DNA from: JBCCBI01 sp039034155 | Lineage (GTDB): Bacteria; Deinococcota; Deinococci; Deinococcales; Trueperaceae | Direction: 5' to 3' | NCBI GenBank assembly: GCA_039034155.1 | Contig: JBCCBI010000180.1 | Location: forward strand, 1 to 10,709 | DNA length: 10,709 nt | In this document: in pieces, positions 1 to 6,132 of the stretch | How positions within the stretch are numbered: the stretch's first letter is position 1 | Layout of the letters: every line of letters begins with the position of its first letter | Program-made: the position numbers and the translations under genes | The notes under the pieces: model-generated | What the model saw: the letters and a program-made list of their open reading frames with translations, nothing else | Databases searched by the model: none | What the model was told of the DNA's origin: nothing

Positions 1-12
1 ACCTTCCAGGTG

Positions 13-36
13 GGTTAATTCGTTAACGAATTAACC
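13..36. promoter_or_regulatory. Perfect 24-bp palindrome, candidate operator
   Basis: The half-site GGTTAATTCGTT (13-24) is followed without spacer by its exact reverse complement (25-36). The lack of a loop and of a T tract argues against a terminator. It overlaps a plausible -35 element 53-76 bp upstream of the LLM oxidoreductase start, the usual place for a repressor operator read by a homodimeric helix-turn-helix protein. The regulator is not identified; it could be encoded left of the window. Confidence 0.55.
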
Positions 37-50
37 GGAAAGCGTATTAA
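23..50 (+). promoter_or_regulatory. Candidate sigma-70 promoter for the LLM oxidoreductase
   Basis: A -35-like TTAACG (23-28) and a -10-like TATTAA (45-50) are separated by 16 nt; each matches consensus at 4 of 6 positions. The -35 lies inside the 24-bp palindrome, so a protein bound there would block polymerase. Downstream, ATCATC (53-58) and GATGAT (65-70) could form a small 6-bp hairpin in the leader. Prediction by eye only. Confidence 0.35.
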
Positions 51-88
51 ATATCATCTAAGCGGATGATTGCTCTTAAAGGAGATGT

Positions 89-1153
89 ATGCAAATCGGT
101 ATCGATAGCTTTGCTGCACAGGTGATTGACCCAGAAACTCGAGCCCTGCAACCCGCCAGCGAGCGCATGAACGACCTCATCCAAGAAATTGTTTATGCCG
201 ACGAGGTGGGGCTTGATAACTTTGGCGTGGGGGAACATCACCGTGAAGAATTTTTAGACGCTGCCCCGACGATGATTCTAGCGGCTGCCGCAGCTCGCAC
301 CAAAAACATCCGCTTGACCAGTGCGGTCACGGTGCTGAGTGCAGATGACCCCGTGCGGGTCTTTCAACGCTTCGCCACGCTTGACCTTATCTCAAACGGA
401 CGCGCTGAGATTGTGGCTGGGCGGGGGTCTTTCACTGAAGCCTTTGCGCTCTTTGGTTTGGAGCTTCATCAGTACGATGAACTGTTTGCTGAAAAGCTAG
501 CCCTTTTACTTGAGCTTCGCAGTCAAAACCCCCTCACGTGGGTCAGCAAATTTCGCGCACCGCTCAATAATCAAGGGGTCTATCCAAGACCTGTACAAGC
601 CCGTTTACCCGTGTGGCTTGGGGTAGGTGGGACACCTGAGAGTTTTGCTCGAGCGGGGAGCCTCGGTTTACCGCTTATGGTGGCGATCATCGGTGGTGAT
701 TTTAGGCGCTTTCGCCCTCACATCAATCTTTACCGTAAGGCAGGTGCACAAGCTGGCTTTGCACCAGAGCAACTCAAAGTGGGGGTTCATGCTTTTGGCT
801 ACGTAGCTGACACTTCAGAAGCAGCGAGAGACATCTTTTACCCTGGCTTTGCCCACATGATGGGAGAAATCGGCAAAGAGCGCGGCTGGCCACCCATGCG
901 CCGTCAGCAGTTTGACGCTTCTTGCAGCCCAGAAGGCCCTTATTTGATTGGTGACGCACAGGCGGTGGCTGACAAGATTCTTTATGTTAATGAGGTGCTC
1001 GGGGGCATTGAGCGCATCAGTTTACAGATGACCAACGTGATGGTAAACCATGAGAAGATGTTGTCAGGTATTCGCTTACTCGGTGATGAGGTTGCGCCGA
1101 TAGTGCATGAGAGAAGCGAAAGATCCCTGCTAGGTAATGACCTAAACGAGTAA
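89..1153 (+). CDS. LLM-class flavin-dependent oxidoreductase
   Basis: A 354-residue luciferase-like monooxygenase fold protein, expected to be cytosolic and to use reduced FMN on an unknown substrate. It opens with MQIGIDSFAAQ and carries GEHHREEF near residue 48, RLTSAVTVLSADDPVRVFQ near 75-93, and the phosphate-binding-like VAGRGSFTEAF near 108-118, all typical of the bacterial-luciferase superfamily. The overall pattern best resembles the subfamily of Agrobacterium Atu2307 (PDB 2I7G), whose physiological substrate I do not know. The length fits that subfamily. The ATG has a strong ribosome site, AAAGGAG at 78-84, with 4-nt spacing. Upstream lie a candidate promoter and a 24-bp palindrome, so repression by a dimeric regulator is likely. 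Downstream is an AraC-type remnant that may once have controlled it. The family call is firm; substrate and subfamily are inference. Confidence 0.9.
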   Translation: MQIGIDSFAAQVIDPETRALQPASERMNDLIQEIVYADEVGLDNFGVGEHHREEFLDAAPTMILAAAAARTKNIRLTSAVTVLSADDPVRVFQRFATLDLISNGRAEIVAGRGSFTEAFALFGLELHQYDELFAEKLALLLELRSQNPLTWVSKFRAPLNNQGVYPRPVQARLPVWLGVGGTPESFARAGSLGLPLMVAIIGGDFRRFRPHINLYRKAGAQAGFAPEQLKVGVHAFGYVADTSEAARDIFYPGFAHMMGEIGKERGWPPMRRQQFDASCSPEGPYLIGDAQAVADKILYVNEVLGGIERISLQMTNVMVNHEKMLSGIRLLGDEVAPIVHERSERSLLGNDLNE

Positions 1154-1163
1154 ATCCAAAATT

Positions 1164-1373
1164 CATCAGACTTCAAGGGCTGTTGCTCGTATCAACATCC
1201 ACATGCATGACCCTATCCACATGCATGACCCTGTCGCGGTTGAAGAACTAGTAACCTTTACCCATATGAGAGTGTCTAATTTGCACAAGAACTTTAAGGA
1301 GATCATGCGGATGTCGCCATTGCAATACGCTAAAACCCTCCAAGACAGAAAAAATGTGAACCTCTTAGTCTGA
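1164..1373 (+). pseudogene. Remnant of an AraC-family transcriptional regulator
   Basis: Reading the frame that ends in TGA at 1371-1373 gives RINIHMHDP, then VAVEELVTFTHMRVSNLHK and NFKEIMRMSPLQYAKTLQ. This matches the first helix-turn-helix of AraC proteins, which commonly reads I..H...P..VEELA..A.MSVS.LHRHFK....MSPLQY.K.LRL. Only about 60 residues remain. The N-terminal sensor domain is missing, and after TLQ the EARRLM-type continuation and the second helix-turn-helix are lost. No initiation signal is visible. An 18-bp tandem duplication lies inside it. It sits just after the LLM oxidoreductase, a common partner for such regulators, so it is probably a decayed local regulator. Confidence in the family is good; how the gene broke is unknown. 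Confidence 0.7.
1197..1232 (+). repeat. 18-bp perfect tandem duplication in the AraC remnant
   Basis: The unit ATCCACATGCATGACCCT is present twice head to tail (1197-1214 and 1215-1232). In the remnant's frame each unit encodes IHMHDP, so the duplication keeps frame but adds six residues just before the helix-turn-helix. AraC relatives carry only one such I..H...P segment here. It looks like a recent slippage event in a gene already free of constraint. Confidence 0.9.
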
Positions 1374-1435
1374 TTCCCCTTAGTTAGGCAATGAGTTGGG
1401 TTTAACTGCTGAGTCATTTCGAAGAGAGGAAATAT

Positions 1436-2200
1436 ATGAATAATAGGTTGTCGTTGGGGTTTTTAGTACTGCTATTCGCTGCGCTTTGGTTACCACTAGG
1501 TCAGCATGCATTTCTAGTCCCACATTGGATGCAAGTCGGTACGTTTATGGCGCCGGCATTACTTTTCATGCTTTTTTCTGAACGTCAAACAAATACAGAG
1601 GGCATAAACTTCCGCACAATGTCGGTCATCATGCTTGTGCTGTACATAGTGCATCAGTTTGAAGAGCATTGGTTAGATATATTCGGCAATTACTATGCTT
1701 TCTATCCTTCAGTCAATGCGCTACTTGCTGGTGTACTGGGGCAAGATGTGACGAGTTTTGAGGTGCTTACGCCCTTATCCATTTTTGTTATTAACACATC
1801 ATTGGTTTGGCTCGTTGGTTTTATTGCTATTGGATTTGGCGAAACAACAAGATTCCCAGCATTAGCGATGAATGGCATAATTTTGGTTAATGCGGTAACG
1901 CATATTATGGCATCTGTTGCACAACAAGCCTATAACCCAGGTACATTAACCTCTATAGTTTTGTTTATTCCATTTGCTCTTTATTTCTACCGACAGGTGA
2001 CAGTCAACAATTTAGTATCTGGGTTTGAGGTTGTAGCTAGTCTAGTTTGGGCGATACTAGCACACGTGCTTATGGTTGGGGGCTTAATTGGCGCTAATTG
2101 GCTTCAGATCTATCCCGAAAGCTACTATCATGTTGCTCTGGTCGTGTGGTCGCTGGTACCAATTTTTGTCTTCAGAGTACAGTCACCTGTAAAGACATAA
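1436..2200 (+). CDS. HXXEE-motif polytopic membrane protein
   Basis: A 254-residue inner-membrane protein with about six or seven hydrophobic segments (roughly residues 5-26, 34-47, 62-74, 108-134, 143-160, 172-186, 197-222 and 231-247, some of which may be re-entrant). Residues 73-78 read HQFEEH, the His-x-x-Glu-Glu signature of the HXXEE family of unknown function. Further polar residues sit in or beside membrane segments: N152-x-x-x-H156, N167-P-G169 and H210. These could form a metal or catalytic site, but no activity is known to me. The ATG has AGAGGA at 1425-1430 with 5-nt spacing. Base composition is visibly more A+T rich than the oxidoreductase and the glycosyltransferases, and the gene lies in a repeat-bracketed segment, so separate ancestry is possible. 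The family call is good; the function is unknown. Confidence 0.85.
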   Translation: MNNRLSLGFLVLLFAALWLPLGQHAFLVPHWMQVGTFMAPALLFMLFSERQTNTEGINFRTMSVIMLVLYIVHQFEEHWLDIFGNYYAFYPSVNALLAGVLGQDVTSFEVLTPLSIFVINTSLVWLVGFIAIGFGETTRFPALAMNGIILVNAVTHIMASVAQQAYNPGTLTSIVLFIPFALYFYRQVTVNNLVSGFEVVASLVWAILAHVLMVGGLIGANWLQIYPESYYHVALVVWSLVPIFVFRVQSPVKT

Positions 2201-2204
2201 CGTA

Positions 2205-2250
2205 CCTCATTAATGAGGACGTGCATTTTATGTTCTGACGGACGTCCTCA
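2205..2250 (+). terminator. Competing hairpins after the HXXEE gene, weak terminator candidate
   Basis: Immediately after the stop, CCTCATTAATGAGG (2205-2218) is a perfect palindrome. Its right arm also pairs with a distant segment: TGAGGACGT (2214-2222) is complementary to ACGTCCTCA (2242-2250), giving a 9-bp stem with a 19-nt loop. The two folds exclude one another. There is no T run directly after the second stem, so factor-independent termination would be inefficient. It could also be an mRNA-stabilising 3' structure. Confidence 0.3.
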
Positions 2251-2494
2251 CTCCTTTGCTGGTATCGGTTTTTCAAGGTAAGGCGTTAGTAAAATAAGTA
2301 CTCGAGCAAAGATGAAGGGGTATGTTGCTGTAGCAGGTCTGAATTTGGGTCCAGCACAGATGAAGCCTCAGTACTTTTCGTGTTGGAGACAAGCTTGGAT
2401 GCTTTGTCTTGAAGTGAAATTAGCTTAGTGATGCAATACCGATTCCGATATAAACCTTCACTGATAGCTGTTTCTACGCAAAGGGTTGTCGGAA

Positions 2495-2543
2495 CCATGT
2501 AGGTTAATTCTTACTGAAACTAACCGGAAACAGTAGCATCTAA
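2495..2543 (+). repeat. Direct repeat, right copy
   Basis: Right copy of the repeat at 6-61, same orientation, offset 2,489 bp. GGTTAATTC (2502-2510) and TAACCGGAAA (2521-2530) are identical and identically spaced in both copies, and CATCTAA (2537-2543) is also shared. The central 10 nt and a 7-nt stretch before CATCTAA differ, so this copy has lost the perfect palindrome and the -10-like hexamer. No plus-strand gene follows, so it does not act as an obvious promoter here. Confidence 0.6.
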
Positions 2544-2558
2544 CCCATAACCAAAAAG

Positions 2559-3413
2559 CTAATATGCATTAAGAAAGTCAGTCACAGCCTGCTCGAGGCT
2601 AACCTGACCGCTTGCCGTCCACTTGTCAAACTCGCGTAAAAATGGTCCTAGTTGGTGGGTGGCAGTCGCAAATTCGCGCATCAGCAAGCGTGCGGCTGGG
2701 CCTGCATACTCTAAATAGCCAGTTGTCTCAAAGCGCTCTAGGTTTGCCTCAACGTCATAGGCAACAGCTCTGTGCTCAATCTGCCAACCTTGCTTGCTAT
2801 CACTGAGGATGATGTATTGCGCTTTGCGCACGCCACCCAGCGGCAAACCTGCTGAACCAACCGTGACTATTGTTGTGCTTGCGGTTGTGCCCGCAACCCT
2901 GCGTTCCATCGACAAGTGGTTGTGTGCCCGGATGATTACTTTAGGTAAGGTTGTGGCACTATCTGTGCCATCACCACAACTTGCAAACATCTGCTGTAGG
3001 TCGGCTTCAGGCGTCAGTAAGCTGATGTTGTCGTTGTCCTTGCGACAAGATGAGTGTACAAAGATGATGTCTTGTGCTTCAGGTGGGCTGTAGGTCATGG
3101 GAAGCTCGAGCAAGCTTGCTCTAACCTCATCGCCTAATTGACGAACTGACCATGCTACGGGCTTAAAGCGTTCCTCTAAAAATTCGGGAAACGCAGGGTC
3201 GCCGTACTGCGCCACATAGCGCTCGTGATTGCCCCGCACGATTGGGCAGCCAATATTTTGAACGCGCTCAAGACATGACTTGGAATCTGGTCCTGTGTTG
3301 ACAATATCACCAAGGACCACGCAGCCATCTACCTCTGCATGAGAAATATCTTCTAGCACAGCCTCGAGGGCTGCTAGATTACCGTGAACGTCACCAAAGG
3401 CGGCAAGTCGCAC
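2559..3413 (-). CDS. Calcineurin-like metallophosphoesterase
   Basis: A 284-residue cytosolic phosphoesterase with the di-metal site of the calcineurin-like superfamily. Visible ligands in order are D8 and H10 (GDVHGN), D36 (GDIVNTGPDS), N62-H63 (GNHE), H120 (IFVHSS), and H164/H166 (AHNH). A GSAGLPLGG stretch near 187-194 closes the core, as in the YfcE/YmdB-like branch. Members cleave phosphomonoesters or phosphodiesters, and several act on cyclic nucleotides or nucleotides; the substrate here is not deducible. About 80 C-terminal residues after the core (from about 205) are of unassigned function. The start is GTG at 3413-3411, placed directly before the first motif, with only a weak upstream GAG. 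It lies 40 bp after the Crp/Fnr-type gene on the same strand with no terminator between, suggesting cotranscription and possibly a functional link to its ligand. Confidence 0.85.
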   Translation of the reverse strand: MRLAAFGDVHGNLAALEAVLEDISHAEVDGCVVLGDIVNTGPDSKSCLERVQNIGCPIVRGNHERYVAQYGDPAFPEFLEERFKPVAWSVRQLGDEVRASLLELPMTYSPPEAQDIIFVHSSCRKDNDNISLLTPEADLQQMFASCGDGTDSATTLPKVIIRAHNHLSMERRVAGTTASTTIVTVGSAGLPLGGVRKAQYIILSDSKQGWQIEHRAVAYDVEANLERFETTGYLEYAGPAARLLMREFATATHQLGPFLREFDKWTASGQVSLEQAVTDFLNAY

Positions 3414-3453
3414 GCTATAAACTCGTTAAGTTACTAAAAATAAACTAAAACGC

Positions 3454-4167
3454 TTATTCGCTGACTTCGTCCAAAAAGGCTTGAAGGCGTTCCATGTCAA
3501 CGGCAATGGGCGCGCGGCGGCGGCGCACAGCACCGTACTCAAGAAGACGTGCCAAGCAGTGACTCACGGTTTCGCGAGTTGCACCGATCATCTTAGCGAG
3601 GTCTTGCTGGGTGAGGTTGAGGTCAATGACAGTACCTCTATCACCAGGTGCGCCAAAGTCGTTGGCAAGTCGTAAAAGCAAATTTGCCAAGCGTCCAGGT
3701 GCGTCAAACGCACCAACCTCAGCAAACCAAGACTGGGCTTGCCACAACCGTGTAGACATCACCTTGATGAATTTCATGGCGATTTTGGGCTGTTGACTTA
3801 ATAAATTTTGGAAGATGTCTTCTGGCAGCACAATGAGCGTGGTGTCCATGACGGCTTCAGCTTGATTGGGGCGGCGCTCGCTAGGGAGCAGCAGCAGTTC
3901 GCCGAAGATGTCGTACTGACCAAGTAGCGCCAGGATCATCTCTTTACCATTTGGGAAGTACATGGAGATTTTCACCATGCCGTCGCGAATAAAGTAAAGT
4001 GCGTCCGCGGGGTCTTCCATATGATAGATAATGTCGCCGGGGGCAAACCGCTTATACGGCGTAATGCGCGCGAGTTCCTCGAGCTCATCTGGAGAGAGAT
4101 CGTCAAAGAGCTGGGTGTTTTTTAAGTGCCAGACTAGGCTAGGATATTCCTGTTGTTCCTGTTGCAT
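3454..4167 (-). CDS. Crp/Fnr-family transcriptional regulator
   Basis: A 237-residue DNA-binding regulator. Residues about 20-125 form a cyclic-nucleotide-binding-type beta-barrel, with PGDIIYHMEDPADALYFIRDG leading in and FGE at 88-90 in the phosphate-binding cassette. The usual R-S/T-A after FGE is replaced by RRPNQAEA, so cAMP binding is uncertain. A dimerisation helix spans about 126-155. The C-terminal winged helix has LTQQDLAKMIGATRETVSHC at 185-204, the recognition helix being GATRETVSHCLARL. There is no N-terminal cysteine cluster, so it is not an Fnr-type Fe-S sensor. The ATG lacks a clear Shine-Dalgarno sequence. It is upstream of, and probably cotranscribed with, the metallophosphoesterase. 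Family certain; ligand and targets unknown. Confidence 0.93.
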   Translation of the reverse strand: MQQEQQEYPSLVWHLKNTQLFDDLSPDELEELARITPYKRFAPGDIIYHMEDPADALYFIRDGMVKISMYFPNGKEMILALLGQYDIFGELLLLPSERRPNQAEAVMDTTLIVLPEDIFQNLLSQQPKIAMKFIKVMSTRLWQAQSWFAEVGAFDAPGRLANLLLRLANDFGAPGDRGTVIDLNLTQQDLAKMIGATRETVSHCLARLLEYGAVRRRRAPIAVDMERLQAFLDEVSE

Positions 4168-4333
4168 TCTTGACAGTTTAACGCATAATCTATGAGTAAA
4201 TGCAAAAAGATACTAAAACCTTGTCCTAGAGGGTGATTTGAAAATCTCTAACAAATTGATTTAAGTGAGTGAAACGCCGAAAACTTTGTAAAAAAGCTGA
4301 TGTTGTTGTATAGATTCGCAGGTTTAGAACAAG

Positions 4334-4972
4334 TTACCTACCTAGGCGCTCGTCAATAAGATCTTGAAAATTAAATGGTTTGGTCTTATGCATGTAATAC
4401 CAGTTGGCCGTGATTGGCACTTTGTCGAAGTCTTCTTCAAATGTGCGCTCGGGCCATGCAGTTCTGTCTAAAGCAGGATTTGTGTAACGATAAATTCGTG
4501 GGCAGTTTCCATTTGGACAGGCTTGGTTTATAAAGTACGGAGGTGGAAAAGAGGGATTTGACGTAATCCAGAAGTCAATTGCAAAAACGTTACCGTCGTC
4601 ATTTCTGCGAACAAAAATTTGAGAGTAGTGGGCTCGCCAAGAAAAAACCTCTTGCTTAACGCGCTCGTACTTATCACGCGCTGCTTGAGTTTCTATCTTT
4701 CCCTCAGCATATTGAGGTTGAATAAACCCATCAATGACAGCATATGCATATTCCAAAGAAATTGTTTTTGAAAATTCCGTGTGATAGAAAGTCTCAAAAT
4801 CTATGTCCATGAGAACGTCGATTTTGGAATCCAAAAACCTAACGTTTTGCCCATGAGAAGACAGCAGGGATAACCCGACTTGTTGGTAGTAGCGCATGTA
4901 AAGATACGCTACTAGGGCAAGAATCACGGCAAGTGTTATGAAGGCTCTGTTTGGATACTTGACATAACTCAT
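4334..4972 (-). CDS. Membrane-anchored protein of unknown function
   Basis: I do not recognise this 212-residue protein. A hydrophobic stretch at about 10-26 (FITLAVILALVAYLYM) follows a short N-terminus with K5 and R9 and is followed by R27, so it is likely a signal anchor; on the positive-inside rule the topology of the remaining 185 residues is not certain, but a periplasmic domain is plausible. That domain is rich in aromatic residues and has a close cysteine pair, C152-PNGN-C157, which could form a disulfide or bind metal. It lies 41 bp downstream of the second glycosyltransferase on the same strand, so it may be the third gene of that operon. Its base composition is more A+T rich than the glycosyltransferases, hinting at different origin. 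The ribosome site is weak (AAGAA just before the ATG). Confidence 0.7.
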   Translation of the reverse strand: MSYVKYPNRAFITLAVILALVAYLYMRYYQQVGLSLLSSHGQNVRFLDSKIDVLMDIDFETFYHTEFSKTISLEYAYAVIDGFIQPQYAEGKIETQAARDKYERVKQEVFSWRAHYSQIFVRRNDDGNVFAIDFWITSNPSFPPPYFINQACPNGNCPRIYRYTNPALDRTAWPERTFEEDFDKVPITANWYYMHKTKPFNFQDLIDERLGR

Positions 4973-5013
4973 GATTCTTAGCTTACTAAGTCCGTATAGC
5001 TTGGCTTATGATG

Positions 5014-6132
5014 CTAACTCACTAAGTTCTTGTAAAGCTCGAGCGTCCGCCTAGCTGTCTCTTCCCAACTAAACATCTTCGCGCGTTCATAGCCTAACTC
5101 AATAAGCTGCCTAGCTTTGGCGTCATCCGTTAACAGGTGCTGCATCGCGTCAGCAATGGCGTCTACACTCAGCGGATCAACTAAAATCCCAGCATCGCCG
5201 ACAATTTCTGGTAGGGAGCTAGCGGTAGAGGCAATCACAGGTGTACCGTGAACCATCGCCTCGAGCGCAGGTAGTCCAAAACCCTCATAAAGAGACGGAA
5301 ACGCGAGCATCTTTGCGCCGTAGTAGAGCGCGTGCAAGCTAGGTTCGTCTACATAGCCGGGGAAAATCACGCTATCTAAGTTTCCTGCTTTGGCAAAGGT
5401 CTCATCTGCACGCCAGTTTTTGGCACCTACAATCACTAAGCGTACGTCGTGCTGGGCATGCACCTTATCAAAGGCATCAATGACTCGAGCCAGATTTTTG
5501 CGTGGTGCTAAGTTGCCGACATACAAAATATACGGCTGCGTGATGTCGAGCTTCGCAAGTGCGTTGGCAACCTCAGCGTCACTCAGTGGCATAGCGGCAT
5601 CCACACCGTTGGGGGTGACGGTAATTTTATCTGCTGGTAGCTTGGCATATTTGATGAGATCATCTGCTGCCGCCTGACTCACAGTGATGATGCCATCTGC
5701 CGTTTTGCCTGATGCAGGAATGAGCGTTTGGAAGATGAGCCGCGTGGCGAGGGGTTGCACTTCGGGCGTAACCAGCGAGATGGCGTCGTGAATGGTCACA
5801 ACGCGTTTGTAACGGCGCGGGAAGCCTGGGGGTGGTAGCAAAAATGGGGCAATACCGCAAGGATCGTGGAGGATGTCAAGCTTAAGTTCACGGGCGGCGC
5901 GGTGGAGTGACCAATTTCCCAAACTGGCAGCAAGTGGGACTAAACGCAAGTTTTGCATAGGAAGGCTAGCAAATTCTTGATACCAGGGGTGTGCTGAGTC
6001 TGGATAGGGGTTGAGTAGGGTGATGTCGAGGTTGGGCTCGAGCTTTACTAGCTCCCGAGTCAAATTCACAGCATAACGAGCAATCCCTGTAAAGTGCTGG
6101 TCCATGCCGTAGGTAAATAAGCCTATTTTCAC
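5014..6132 (-). CDS. GT4-family glycosyltransferase
   Basis: A 372-residue GT-B fold enzyme that should transfer a sugar from a nucleotide-sugar donor with retention of configuration, at the cytosolic face of the membrane. The N-terminal acceptor half has the glycine-rich GIARYAVNLTREL (16-28) and the VVTIHDAISL segment (111-120). The C-terminal donor half begins near PYILYVGNLAPRKN (200-213), whose R211/K212 normally contact the donor phosphates. It carries the E-x7-E motif E283-GFGLPAL-E291, followed by SSLPEIVGDAGILVDP. The start is GTG at 6132-6130, overlapping the upstream gene's stop by four bases (GTGA), with AAGGA eight bases upstream, so translation is probably coupled. It is paralogous to the upstream enzyme, and together they may add consecutive sugars to a surface glycan. 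Donor and acceptor cannot be read from sequence. Confidence 0.92.
   Translation of the reverse strand: MKIGLFTYGMDQHFTGIARYAVNLTRELVKLEPNLDITLLNPYPDSAHPWYQEFASLPMQNLRLVPLAASLGNWSLHRAARELKLDILHDPCGIAPFLLPPPGFPRRYKRVVTIHDAISLVTPEVQPLATRLIFQTLIPASGKTADGIITVSQAAADDLIKYAKLPADKITVTPNGVDAAMPLSDAEVANALAKLDITQPYILYVGNLAPRKNLARVIDAFDKVHAQHDVRLVIVGAKNWRADETFAKAGNLDSVIFPGYVDEPSLHALYYGAKMLAFPSLYEGFGLPALEAMVHGTPVIASTASSLPEIVGDAGILVDPLSVDAIADAMQHLLTDDAKARQLIELGYERAKMFSWEETARRTLELYKNLVS

Larger units (their letters stand above)
6..61 (+). repeat. Direct repeat, left copy
   Basis: This is the left copy of a repeat that recurs at 2495-2543 in the same orientation. The copies share CCA-n-GT-n-GGTTAATTC, then a 10-nt divergent centre, then TAACCGGAAA at identical spacing. 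After a 7-nt gap they share CATCTAA. This copy overlaps the promoter region of the LLM oxidoreductase. It could be a duplicated promoter, a dispersed repeat, or one end of an inserted segment. The similarity is read directly; the role is inference. Confidence 0.6.
2201..2558. other. Intergenic junction of 358 bp
   Basis: This stretch lies between the convergent HXXEE gene and the phosphoesterase. It holds the competing hairpins at 2205-2250 and the right direct repeat at 2495-2543. A 70-codon minus-strand reading frame (2286-2498) lacks a ribosome site and resembles nothing I recognise. I see no convincing gene, RNA or terminator for the phosphoesterase side. It may be a recombination junction. 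Confidence 0.5.

Noticed and set aside
1384..1390. GTTAGGC resembling the core of an integron attC site
   Set aside because: No matching RYYYAAC partner or imperfect hairpin at suitable distance was found, and no integrase is present.
2286..2498. 70-codon minus-strand reading frame
   Set aside because: No ribosome site, no recognisable motif, and it lies in the junction region with the direct repeat at its start; most likely a chance frame or decayed sequence.
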